A stretch of DNA of 11,951 nt from Chthoniobacterales bacterium (GCA_021733705.1 JAIPKF010000031.1:1-11951); one strand, 5' to 3'; numbered from the stretch's first letter, positions 1 to 7,012 are shown. Program-made: numbers and translations. The notes: generated from the letters alone by a model not told the origin.

Positions 1-1
1 C

Positions 2-445
2 TCTCAAGATTCTTATCGTATTACCATTGTCGCTAGTAACTATAATGCTCATTTTGTCAATTCTTTAATTAAAGAGGCACAAAAAGAAATTCTTCTAGGA
101 GCCCCGAACACAACGATCAGTATTTTCCGTGTTCCCGGTGCTTTTGAAATACCACTTGCGGTTAAACTCATTGCGGAGCGACAAAAGCCAGATGCAATAC
201 TTGCACTTGGACTCTTGATAAGAGGAGAGACCTCTCATGCTGATCTTATTGGAAACGCTATCACACAACACCTCCTTCCTATTTCTCTTCATTATTCCAT
301 TCCGATTATTCATGAAGTTCTATTACTCGATAACAAAACGCAAGCATCAGAACGATGCCTTGGAGACAGATTTAACCGAGGTGCAGAAGCAGCAAGGGCA
401 GCTCTTTCAATGATCAACCTCATTGAAAATATTTCCTCTTTTTAA
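2..445 (+). CDS. ribH: 6,7-dimethyl-8-ribityllumazine synthase (5' end outside window)
   Basis: Lumazine synthase condenses 5-amino-6-ribitylamino-uracil with dihydroxybutanone phosphate, the step before riboflavin synthase; members of the family form cytosolic pentamers or 60-mers. The frame is open from base 2 to the TAA at 443-445, giving 147 residues. As the family is usually about 155 residues, only a short N-terminus is missing. Visible family motifs are ASNYNAHFVN near the start, RVPGAFEIPLA, LLIRGETSHADLIGN with the catalytic histidine at codon 236-238, and the phosphate-site region IHEVLLLDNKTQASERC. The C-terminus is the usual helix (NRGAEAARAALSMI). The true start lies before the window. 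nusB follows after 3 bases, a linkage seen in many bacteria, so the two are probably co-transcribed. Confidence 0.95.
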   Translation, partial: SQDSYRITIVASNYNAHFVNSLIKEAQKEILLGAPNTTISIFRVPGAFEIPLAVKLIAERQKPDAILALGLLIRGETSHADLIGNAITQHLLPISLHYSIPIIHEVLLLDNKTQASERCLGDRFNRGAEAARAALSMINLIENISSF

Positions 446-448
446 CCT

Positions 449-856
449 ATGGGTGTTCGTCATGAAGGGCGTGAAGCCGCAGTACAATTTCTCTATCAAC
501 GTGACCTTGGAGGAGCCTCTAAGAGCAGTGACTTGAATGACTTTTATATTTTTCGAAGATTAAGCCCTGCAGCACGTCGATTTTGTCAACAACTTACCGA
601 GGGAACTCTCGTTGAAGTTATAAAAATAGATGATCTTCTTAAAAAAAATATTCATAACTACGAGCTAGGACGCCTCTCTGCTGTGGACCGTAATGTTCTA
701 CGCTTGGCAATTTATGAAATGATCTTCTCACAACAGACACCACGTGCTGTTATTATTAATGAAGCTATTAACATTGCTAAAAAATATGGAACCGAAGAAT
801 CAGGAAGCTTTGTAAATGGTATTCTCGATCAAATTAACAGTACCACTGAGTGCTAG
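449..856 (+). CDS. nusB: Transcription antitermination factor NusB
   Basis: NusB is a small all-helical protein. With NusE (S10) it binds boxA RNA and helps form the antitermination complex on rRNA operons. The 135-residue product fits the family length. The N-terminal HEGREAAVQFLYQ matches the family's RxxAREAAVQxLYQ pattern. The C-terminal half has RLSAVDRNVLRLAIYEM (75-91), TPRAVIINEAINIAKKYG (97-114) and SGSFVNGILDQI (118-129), all hallmarks of NusB. It starts 3 bases after the ribH stop with no recognisable Shine-Dalgarno motif, so translational coupling to ribH is likely. I keep the ATG at 449 because the family motif begins only five residues later. Confidence 0.95.
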   Translation: MGVRHEGREAAVQFLYQRDLGGASKSSDLNDFYIFRRLSPAARRFCQQLTEGTLVEVIKIDDLLKKNIHNYELGRLSAVDRNVLRLAIYEMIFSQQTPRAVIINEAINIAKKYGTEESGSFVNGILDQINSTTEC

Positions 857-912
857 CGTAGATTACTCTTTTTCATAAATGCATCATTTCAGATTGTAAC
901 AAACTACCATTT

Positions 913-1764
913 ATGGGCTTTCTCACATCACTTCTAGGACATTTTAGAATTGGCACTGGAGAATCCGTGGATTGGGATCAACTCGAGGCAACACTCTTTC
1001 AAGCAGACCTAGGAAGTGGAACAGTTGCCTCGATTATGAGATTACTTCGAGAAAAAAAACAGAACTTAGATGCAGACACTATTACCCAAGCGACACGTCA
1101 AGAAATCGGGCATTTTCTACCGGAAAAAACAACACCCCTTGTAACCACTAATACAAGACCCATCGTTATTTTTTTAGTAGGTGTTAATGGCACTGGCAAA
1201 ACAACCAGTGCAGCAAAACTAGCATACTTTTTAAAAAACCAAGGGCACTCTGTATTACTTGCTGCTGCCGATACCTTCCGTGCAGCAGCCATTGAACAAC
1301 TTTCATCATGGGGCCAACGCCTAGGTGTTGAGGTCGTCAAAAGTCAATATGGAGGTGATCCTGCGGCACTCTGTCATGATGCATTGGCTAAAGCAATACG
1401 ATTACAGACTGATTATCTTATTTGTGACACCGCTGGGCGTCTTCACACAAAATCCAATTTGATGGAGGAACTAGCAAAAATAAAGCGAACCGTTAGAAAA
1501 CTCGATCCTGAAGCACCTCATCATGTGCTCCTAGTTGTTGATACAACGACTGGAAGCAATGCAGTGGTTCAAGCAAAAGAATTTCATTCTGCGGTTACAC
1601 TCACAGGACTCATCATTACAAAAATAGATGGTTCTGGCAAAGGGGGTGTTGCGGTTTCTATTGCGCGAGAAATTGGTATTACACCTCTTTTTTTAGGGAC
1701 TGGTGAAGGGATTTCCGATTTTGAACCATTTGAACGAAATCGATTTTTAGAGCGATTTCTTTGA
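913..1764 (+). CDS. ftsY: Signal recognition particle receptor FtsY, minimal NG form
   Basis: FtsY is the membrane-associated GTPase that docks SRP-ribosome complexes at the Sec translocon. At 283 residues this is a short form with the NG domain only, lacking the long acidic A domain of E. coli FtsY. GTPase motifs are clear: P-loop GVNGTGKTT (90-98), DTFRAAAIEQL (120-130), DTAGR (172-176), the specificity motif TKIDGSGKGG (236-245) and the closing GTGEGISDFEPF (262-273). Residues 1-11 (MGFLTSLLGHF) could form an amphipathic membrane-targeting helix; that is inference. The reading frame is closed by a TAG at 859-861 and has no earlier ATG, so the start at 913 is well supported. No Shine-Dalgarno motif is visible. 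The protein partner of its job, SecY, is encoded convergently at 3002-4504. Confidence 0.96.
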   Translation: MGFLTSLLGHFRIGTGESVDWDQLEATLFQADLGSGTVASIMRLLREKKQNLDADTITQATRQEIGHFLPEKTTPLVTTNTRPIVIFLVGVNGTGKTTSAAKLAYFLKNQGHSVLLAAADTFRAAAIEQLSSWGQRLGVEVVKSQYGGDPAALCHDALAKAIRLQTDYLICDTAGRLHTKSNLMEELAKIKRTVRKLDPEAPHHVLLVVDTTTGSNAVVQAKEFHSAVTLTGLIITKIDGSGKGGVAVSIAREIGITPLFLGTGEGISDFEPFERNRFLERFL

Positions 1765-1831
1765 AAAGAGGCGCTCGTTCCATTCAAAAAATGTGAATCG
1801 AAATGGAAAATATGCGGTAAGGACTTAATTT

Positions 1832-2104
1832 TAGCCCGGAAATTTCACACTGGTTCGTCGCGAGGCGCCGCGAATCCTTATGCAGACACCACCGGCGGTC
1901 GGGAGACCGCGGTGGAGACTGCCTTTAGGCAGCCCTGAAAGGGCGAGACGAGCGGGAGCGAGCGAGTCAACGAAGATGATGGATTGTGACGACGGCTGTA
2001 TGTTTCATACTGCCCGAGGAGCAATTCGAAGCTGACGCAGTATCCATCTGCTTTCCCGTCCTCCGCAAGTGATCGGCATGAAATATCCGGGCTAGTTTTT
2101 TTTT
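1832..2104 (+). ncRNA. Candidate structured RNA or inverted-repeat element, family unknown
   Basis: This GC-rich island (about 58% over 1831-2090, hand count) lies between ftsY and map and holds no credible ORF. Its ends pair: 1832-1847 with 2079-2094, 15 of 16 bases, followed by T9 (2096-2104). Inside I see hairpins at 1858-1873 (5 bp), 1889-1915 (11 bp with one bulged G and a GGGA tetraloop), 1919-1932 (5 bp, TTTA loop), 1933-1943 (4 bp, GAA loop) and 1994-2014 (8 bp around one T-T mismatch). Longer-range helices are 1978-1988 with 2036-2048, and 1945-1950 with 2057-2063. The T-run favours the plus strand. I searched by eye for RNase P, tmRNA, SRP RNA and T-box signatures and found none; 6S RNA is not excluded but its rod shape fits poorly. 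A small mobile element with terminal inverted repeats is the main alternative. The flanks 1765-1831 and 2105-2198 hold nothing I can name. Confidence 0.45.
2079..2104 (+). terminator. Possible terminator at the end of the structured element
   Basis: The 3' arm of the closing helix (TGAAATATCCGGGCTA) is followed after one G by nine T residues. This resembles an intrinsic terminator, except that the pairing arm lies about 230 bases upstream instead of in a local hairpin. It may define the 3' end of the RNA, or also stop read-through from ftsY. I see no equally good signal for the opposite strand. Confidence 0.35.
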
Positions 2105-2198
2105 AAAAGCGTACTGCTCACCTTATAGTTCGTAATCGATTTGAAAGGAAGCTGGGACTGAGCATATTGTGTCTGTTTTGCTCCTTCCATTCACGTTT

Positions 2199-2954
2199 TT
2201 AGGATAATTCTCTTGTTAAGATTTCAGGAGGGCCCTCTGGTTTAATAAGAATAGTATGTTCAAAATGAGCTGATGGCATTCCATCTGCAGTAACAACTGT
2301 CCATCCATCTGATAAGATTTTCACTTCAGAAGTTCCTAAATTTATCATTGGCTCAATAGCAAGTGTCATTCCTGCTCGGAGCTTAGGACCACTTCCTGAA
2401 CGACCAAAATTTGGAATTTGAGGATCCTCATGTAACTTACGACCGACACCATGACCAACAAATTCTTTCACTACCGTGAATCCATGTTTGAGAGCTTGTT
2501 CCTCAATATGTGCGCTTAAGTCTCCTAATCGACGGCCAGCTGTCGCAAATGTTAAGGCACTCGCTAGCATGGCTTCTGTTGCCTGACAAAGGCTCTCTTT
2601 CTCAGCAGAAATCATCCCGCAAGGAACAGTTCTTGCTGTATCGCCAATCCAGCCGTTGAGTACAACACCAACGTCAATAGCAACAATATCGCCGTACTCC
2701 AGCTGCCGTAAGCCTCCAATTCCATGCACTACCTCTTCATTAACAGAAATACAGATTTGACCTGGAAATTTTCGATATCCAAAAAATGCACTTTTGCCTC
2801 CTAACTTTGCAATCAGTCTCCCTGCAATACGATCTATCTCTCCAGTAGTTCTACCAGGCTCTACAAGGGATGCTAGATGGTTTAGAACTTGTGCTGCAGC
2901 TTGTCCAGCAAGACGCATTTTTTCTATCTCAGAGGTAGTTTTAATAGGAATCAT
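2199..2954 (-). CDS. map: Methionine aminopeptidase, type I
   Basis: This cytosolic two-metal enzyme removes the initiator methionine from new proteins with a small second residue. The 251-residue length and pita-bread fold motifs match the type Ia family. Expected metal ligands are all present: D94 and D105 (in AIDVGVVLNGWIGDTART), H168 (FVGHGVGRKLHEDP), E201 (LAIEPMINLG) and E232 (HFEHTILI). The substrate-binding histidine is H77 (VVHGIGG). It is the last gene of the ribosomal-protein cluster, 47 bases after secY, with no adk between them. No Shine-Dalgarno motif precedes the ATG and no clear intrinsic terminator follows the stop. Confidence 0.96.
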   Translation of the reverse strand: MIPIKTTSEIEKMRLAGQAAAQVLNHLASLVEPGRTTGEIDRIAGRLIAKLGGKSAFFGYRKFPGQICISVNEEVVHGIGGLRQLEYGDIVAIDVGVVLNGWIGDTARTVPCGMISAEKESLCQATEAMLASALTFATAGRRLGDLSAHIEEQALKHGFTVVKEFVGHGVGRKLHEDPQIPNFGRSGSGPKLRAGMTLAIEPMINLGTSEVKILSDGWTVVTADGMPSAHFEHTILIKPEGPPEILTRELS

Positions 2955-3001
2955 AGGTAACTATAGAGTCCAAGGGGCTTGCTTCCTACTGTGTCACCTT
3001 G

Positions 3002-4504
3002 CTATTTTCTGGTTAAAAAAAGGGCTACTCCTATAATCGCTAAAGTTGCCAAAATCGTATAGAACCAAACAAGGAATGTGTCACTTACAAGAGCTCCATT
3101 ATTCATCGGTTGACGGTAAGAAGTACGACCAGCTGTTTTTCCTTTACGTAAAAAACCATCATAATGCCGTTGTAATAAAAAGGTTTCTACCTGACGCATC
3201 GTGTCAAGTGTAACCCCAACGATAATCAAGAGACCTGTACCACCAAAAAACTGAGCAGTCATATATGGAACTTGGAGACCTCGACTCAAAAGCTGAGGTA
3301 ATATTGCAATTACCACTAAAAAAATTGCACCTGCGAAAGTCAATCGGCCCATGGTATAATCAAGAAAATCAGCTGTCGGTTTACCAGGACGAATTCCAGG
3401 AATGAAGCCACCATTTTTTTTGAGATCATCAGCAATCTGTGTTGGTTGAAACTGCGTTGCCACCCAGAAATAGCTAAAAGAAAAAATGAGCAATGCATAT
3501 AGTACATAATGGGCCCATCCGATTGTTAAGGCTGAAGCAAGCTCTTGTGCCCAGGCTTTTCCAGAAAAAGCCATGTTAAGAATAGTAGAAGGGAAAAGTA
3601 AAATAGCCTGTGCAAAAATGATAGGCATAACTCCAGCATAATTTACCTTAAGAGGCATATATTGTGTTTGACCTCCATAGACTTTTCTTCCAACAACACG
3701 CTTAGCATATTGAATACTAATTTTGCGTTGAGCTTGTGTTACAGCAATCACGGAAGCAATAACAATAAATAGAAAAGCACAGAGAATCACTAAAACAATG
3801 GGACTCACAGCAGCAGTTTCACCTCCAGAAGGGACAAAAGTGCGCCATGCTTGTACAAGACCTGCAGGCAGCTGAGCAATAATTCCAACTGTAATTATTA
3901 ATGAAACCCCATTACCGATACCCCGTTCTGTGATCTGGTCACCAAGCCACATCAAAAAAAGAGTTCCAGCAGTCATTGTCATTACCGTCATTAAACGGAA
4001 TGCTATTCCTGGATTTGCGACAAGAGGAATTCCAAGGCGCATAATCGTATCAGCAATTCCAGGAAGGAAAGGATTGGATTGTGGTGTTTCAAAAGAAAGT
4101 GCCAATAGCCATCCCTGGAAAATACAAAGAAATATAGTGGCGTAGCGTGTATATTGAGAAATTTTTTGACGACCTCCATCTTCTCGTGCCAACTTTCCAA
4201 GCTTCGGGATAACTGCACCCAAAAGTTGCAACATAATCGATGCACTGATATAAGGCATGATTCCTAAAGAAAAAATGGCACAATTACTAAGAGCACCTCC
4301 ACTGAAGAGGTTAAACATTGCTGCAACTCCTCCACCAACTTTTGCATCAGCAACATTTAGAAACCATTGACGCAATACTTGAGCGTTAACACCAGGAGTT
4401 GTTATAGCAGCTCCAAGACGCATAATGATCACCATGCCCAAGGTAAAAAGGGCGCGCGAGCGAAGTTCAGGAATTTTAAAAGTATTGGCAAAAGCGGAAA
4501 TCAT
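3002..4504 (-). CDS. secY: Protein translocase channel subunit SecY with extra C-terminal membrane segment
   Basis: SecY forms the membrane pore through which SecA or ribosomes pass proteins. Ten family helices can be placed by hydrophobicity at about 18-36, 76-97, 120-138, 170-187, 198-215, 235-256, 290-310, 330-350, 388-405 and 415-435. Signature stretches are FSGGALSNCAIFSLGIMPY (67-85, plug region), GDQITERGIGNGVSLI (188-203), the cytosolic loop LKKNGGFIPGIRPGKPT (361-377) and TMRQVETFLLQRHYDGFL (435-452). The usual protein ends near there (E. coli 443 residues). This one runs to 500: a polar linker (453-474), then a hydrophobic stretch (about 475-497, FLVWFYTILATLAIIGVAL) and TRK. AAGG lies about 9 bases before the ATG, one of very few ribosome-binding-like motifs here. 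Confidence 0.96.
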   Translation of the reverse strand: MISAFANTFKIPELRSRALFTLGMVIIMRLGAAITTPGVNAQVLRQWFLNVADAKVGGGVAAMFNLFSGGALSNCAIFSLGIMPYISASIMLQLLGAVIPKLGKLAREDGGRQKISQYTRYATIFLCIFQGWLLALSFETPQSNPFLPGIADTIMRLGIPLVANPGIAFRLMTVMTMTAGTLFLMWLGDQITERGIGNGVSLIITVGIIAQLPAGLVQAWRTFVPSGGETAAVSPIVLVILCAFLFIVIASVIAVTQAQRKISIQYAKRVVGRKVYGGQTQYMPLKVNYAGVMPIIFAQAILLFPSTILNMAFSGKAWAQELASALTIGWAHYVLYALLIFSFSYFWVATQFQPTQIADDLKKNGGFIPGIRPGKPTADFLDYTMGRLTFAGAIFLVVIAILPQLLSRGLQVPYMTAQFFGGTGLLIIVGVTLDTMRQVETFLLQRHYDGFLRKGKTAGRTSYRQPMNNGALVSDTFLVWFYTILATLAIIGVALFLTRK

Positions 4505-4541
4505 AAGACCTTGTGTCAGAAATCAAAAAAGAGTTAGGTTA

Positions 4542-4567
4542 AGTATAAAGTACATCTACCAAATCAA
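4542..4567 (-). promoter_or_regulatory. Weak candidate promoter in the rplO-secY gap
   Basis: On the minus strand TTGATT (4562-4567) and TATACT (4542-4547) sit upstream of secY in an unusually long, AT-rich gap of 147 bases. The -10 box is good, but the 14-base spacer is short, so this may be chance. If real, it would give secY and map some independent expression. Confidence 0.18.
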
Positions 4568-4651
4568 CTTCATGCATTCATCTTTTTAATTCATAATAAT
4601 GAAGACGAGTAACTAATTGAAATAGGGCAAGTATTTCTTACCTGATACCCC

Positions 4652-5197
4652 TTATTTTGTGCTTTTCTCTATTTTAGCACTACGAGGCAGACGTTCTCTC
4701 TGAACACGCACTTCCCCTTTTTTAAGACGTCTCGTTTGCTCGACTTTTGCAGGACGTATTATAAGTGTCCCTCCCGCTTCTTCAAATTTTTCGCGTGCAG
4801 CTACACTAACTTTGTCTACTTCTAATGTTAATGCTTTTTTGATCTCGCCTCGTGCTAATAATTTGATCCCATCATGAGTACCATTGACGATACCAAGTGA
4901 TTTAAGTACTTTTTCATCTACATGAGCACCCACTTCAAAGCGGGCTTCCAATGTATCAAGGTTGATAACAGCATAAATAGGCTTGAAATTTGCGTTATTA
5001 AATCCTCTTTTAGGAAGACGGCGAATTAAAGGCATCTGTCCACCCTCAAACCCAAGACGAACGCTACCACCTGAACGTGCTTTTTGTCCTTTGTGTCCGC
5101 GACCAGATGTTTTTCCGTGTCCTGAACTTTCTCCGCAACCAAGACGTTTGCGACGATGTTTTGCACCTGGACGAGGAGAGAGTTCGTGAAGTCTCAT
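4652..5197 (-). CDS. rplO: 50S ribosomal protein L15
   Basis: L15 is a late-assembly protein of the large subunit. The basic glycine-rich N-terminus is diagnostic: MRLHELSPRPGAKHRRKRLG, then GESSGHGKTSGRGHKGQ (22-38) and GGQMPLIRRLPKRGF (52-66). The central globular region continues to about residue 150. A basic tail (about 151-181, with RRLKKGEVRVQRERLP) makes it 181 residues, against about 145 in E. coli. It follows rpsE after 76 bases; the usual rpmD (L30) is not between them. The ATG is directly before the family N-terminus, with no Shine-Dalgarno motif. Confidence 0.96.
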   Translation of the reverse strand: MRLHELSPRPGAKHRRKRLGCGESSGHGKTSGRGHKGQKARSGGSVRLGFEGGQMPLIRRLPKRGFNNANFKPIYAVINLDTLEARFEVGAHVDEKVLKSLGIVNGTHDGIKLLARGEIKKALTLEVDKVSVAAREKFEEAGGTLIIRPAKVEQTRRLKKGEVRVQRERLPRSAKIEKSTK

Positions 5198-5273
5198 AAT
5201 ATTTGAAAGTATAAAAGTTTGGGAAGTTTGAAAATGTCAGTGATTGTATTCACTCAATGCTATTTCAAAAAAA

Positions 5274-5894
5274 TTATTTATTAGTTACTACTATTTCTTC
5301 TATCACATCAGGAATTGTTGCTATAGGACCTGATATTGGGGAGGATACATTTCTTAAGGCTGATATTTTTTTATATTTTTTTCCACGAAGCTGATAAATT
5401 TCGTCACGTGGACGAAGCTGTGAAAGAGCGTCCAAAGTAGCTTTAACAACGTTCGCATGATTATTGGATCCAAGCGATTTAGCAAGAACATCACGAATAC
5501 CTGAGGCTTCAATCACGGCTCTCACTCCTCCGCCAGCAATAATACCGGTACCTGGAGAAGCGGGGCGAAGCAAGACACGGCCTCCACCATGGGTGCCGAT
5601 AACCTCATGAGGTATTGTTTTTTCTCCAATAGAAACGGAAATCATAGCCTTATTAGCTGCTTCAGAAGCTTTGCGAATTGCCTCGCTCACTTCATTAGCT
5701 TTACCAAATCCAACTCCTACTTTTCCACGCATATTTCCACATACAATCAGAGCACTAAAACTGAATCGGCGGCCTCCCTTAACAACCTTAGCACAACGGT
5801 TAATAAAAACTACTTTTTCAACAGTTTCCTTTGGTGGAGCATCACTTGCAGGTTCGCGACGAGATGTCGTTTTTTTATTCGATTTTTCAGCCAT
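5274..5894 (-). CDS. rpsE: 30S ribosomal protein S5
   Basis: S5 is a small-subunit protein involved in decoding fidelity and the helicase activity of the mRNA entry site. The N-terminal domain motif is clear: VVKGGRRFSFSALIVCGN (37-54), GKVGVGFGKANEVSEAI (57-73). The C-terminal domain follows (PASPGTGIIAGGGVRAVIEA, 111-130; NVVKATLDALSQL, 148-160). At 206 residues it is about 40 longer than E. coli S5. The excess is a charged N-terminal extension (about 1-27) and a C-terminal tail after about 170. GAGAG lies about 9 bases before the ATG, a weak ribosome-binding candidate. It is 18 bases after rplR. Confidence 0.97.
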   Translation of the reverse strand: MAEKSNKKTTSRREPASDAPPKETVEKVVFINRCAKVVKGGRRFSFSALIVCGNMRGKVGVGFGKANEVSEAIRKASEAANKAMISVSIGEKTIPHEVIGTHGGGRVLLRPASPGTGIIAGGGVRAVIEASGIRDVLAKSLGSNNHANVVKATLDALSQLRPRDEIYQLRGKKYKKISALRNVSSPISGPIATIPDVIEEIVVTNK

Positions 5895-5912
5895 AATATT
5901 TCTCTCAGATAA

Positions 5913-6269
5913 TTAAAATTCTAATCCAGAAGCACGTGCAGCTTCTGCAAGCGCTTTGACTTTACCATGATAACAAAATCCACCTCGGTCAAATACAACT
6001 CTCTTTATTTTCTTTGAAAGTCCTCGCTCTGCTATAAGTTTACCTACTTTAATAGAAGTCGCTACATTGGGACGTACAGTTTTATCACTACTGAATTTTT
6101 CTTCAGTAGTGTGAACGCTAGCAAGAGTGATACCCAGTGTATCATCAATAACTTGGGCTGTAATATGTTGTCCAGAAAAGTATACGGAGAGACGAGGACG
6201 ATCTGTCGTACCGGAAACTTTTTTACGAAGGCGGCGATGCCTTATTTGACGAGATGATATACTAGGCAT
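5913..6269 (-). CDS. rplR: 50S ribosomal protein L18
   Basis: L18 binds 5S rRNA with L5 and anchors the central protuberance of the large subunit. The product has 118 residues, the usual length. Family features are the basic N-terminus (RQIRHRRLRKKV), RPRLSVYFSGQHITAQVIDD, and the C-terminal VVFDRGGFCYHGKVKALAEA followed by ARASGLEF. It lies between rplF (82-base gap) and rpsE (18-base gap), its standard place in the spc operon. No Shine-Dalgarno motif is seen before the ATG. Nothing in the protein itself is unusual. Confidence 0.97.
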   Translation of the reverse strand: MPSISSRQIRHRRLRKKVSGTTDRPRLSVYFSGQHITAQVIDDTLGITLASVHTTEEKFSSDKTVRPNVATSIKVGKLIAERGLSKKIKRVVFDRGGFCYHGKVKALAEAARASGLEF

Positions 6270-6351
6270 AATGTTAGTCAGTTCTTTGTAGTCAGAAAGT
6301 AGTATGTATTGATATAAATGTAAAAGTGAATCTCTATTTCAAATCGAGATT

Positions 6352-6891
6352 TTATTGAACTGTTTTACCTTCTTTTCGGCGTACTTGCTCTCCAGCATAA
6401 CGGATACCTTTTCCTTTATAAGGTTCAGGAGGGTAGTAAGCACGAATATCAGCAGCAACTTGTCCAACAAGATGTTTATCGATACCCTCAATACTAATTT
6501 TAGTATTGTCAGTTACAACAAGTTTTATTTCTTTAGGAATTTTAAAGAGAACAGGATGAGAGTATCCAATAGAGAGATCCAAATACTCACCTTTAACAGT
6601 GGCACGGAAGCCAACGCCTTGAATTTCTAAGTCACGACGAAAACCTTCGTGAACACCGTGGACCATGTTATTAACAAGGGCACGAGCAAGTCCGTGAAGA
6701 GCACGCGTTGTGCGTAATTCATTACCGCGATCAATAATGATATTCTCCCCATCAATACGAAGGGCTATTGCTAAGGGTAGAACCCATGAGAGCTTTCCCT
6801 TAGTACCTTCTACTAAAACGGTACGATCTTCAGCCACTGTGACCTTGACATTTTTGGGAAGTTTAATTGGAGTTTTTCCTATACGTGACAT
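6352..6891 (-). CDS. rplF: 50S ribosomal protein L6
   Basis: L6 binds 23S rRNA near the sarcin-ricin loop and the factor-binding site. The 179-residue product has both alpha/beta repeats: MSRIGKTPIKLPKNVKV at the start, QGVGFRATVKGEYLDLSIGY in the second half, and the family signature PPEPYKGKGIRYAGE (about 153-167) with RRKEGKT near the end. Unusually, it is separated from rpsH by 170 AT-rich bases holding a possible promoter and a small hairpin. The sequence directly before the ATG is pyrimidine-rich and has no Shine-Dalgarno motif. Confidence 0.97.
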   Translation of the reverse strand: MSRIGKTPIKLPKNVKVTVAEDRTVLVEGTKGKLSWVLPLAIALRIDGENIIIDRGNELRTTRALHGLARALVNNMVHGVHEGFRRDLEIQGVGFRATVKGEYLDLSIGYSHPVLFKIPKEIKLVVTDNTKISIEGIDKHLVGQVAADIRAYYPPEPYKGKGIRYAGEQVRRKEGKTVQ

Positions 6892-6915
6892 AATAATTGG
6901 AAGAGCGAAGTCGCG

Positions 6916-6931
6916 ATCTGCTCACGCAGAT
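6916..6931 (-). promoter_or_regulatory. Small GNRA-capped hairpin upstream of rplF
   Basis: On the minus strand ATCTGC and GCAGAT pair perfectly around a GTGA (GNRA-type) loop. The hairpin ends about 24 bases before the rplF start, inside a 170-base untranslated gap. A structure this close to the start could influence rplF translation or bind a ribosomal protein. That role is inference; six base pairs can also arise by chance. Confidence 0.3.
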
Positions 6932-7012
6932 ATAAAACGATAATGATTACTAAAATAATGTGTTAAGAGTGGACGCTTTTTTATAAATGTTTGACTAAAA
7001 TTTTTGATTTAT

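Noticed and set aside
95..313. Minus-strand ORF of 72 codons
   Set aside because: It lies antisense within ribH, has no recognisable motif and is a shadow of the real gene.
1098..1340. Minus-strand ORF of 80 codons inside ftsY
   Set aside because: It is the antisense of the P-loop region, whose plus-strand frame is fully explained by FtsY.
1778..1808. Hairpin after ftsY (TTCCATT pairing with AATGGAA) as a terminator
   Set aside because: The 17-base loop is large and no T-run follows.
1761..1831. Promoter for the structured element
   Set aside because: TTGAAA at 1761 and TAATTT at 1826 are not at a workable distance from each other, and no other pair was convincing.
1882..1940. A tmRNA-like open tag reading GCA GAC ACC ACC and ending at TGA
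   Set aside because: There is no tRNA-like domain, no TTCGAATCC-type T arm and no CCA-type end; the peptide does not resemble a proteolysis tag.
1832..2104. RNase P RNA, because AAATATCCGGGCT resembles part of the GGAAAGTCCGGGC motif and AGATGATGG resembles a conserved 3' stretch
   Set aside because: The first motif is at the wrong end of the element, and the ACAGAA and GGTAA-type core sequences are missing.
4003..4283. Overlapping minus-strand ORFs inside secY
   Set aside because: They are alternate frames of secY; the SecY frame is conserved and continuous here.
5589..5916. Plus-strand ORFs of 81-107 codons opposite rpsE
   Set aside because: They are antisense to the S5 coding region, low in complexity and have no family features.
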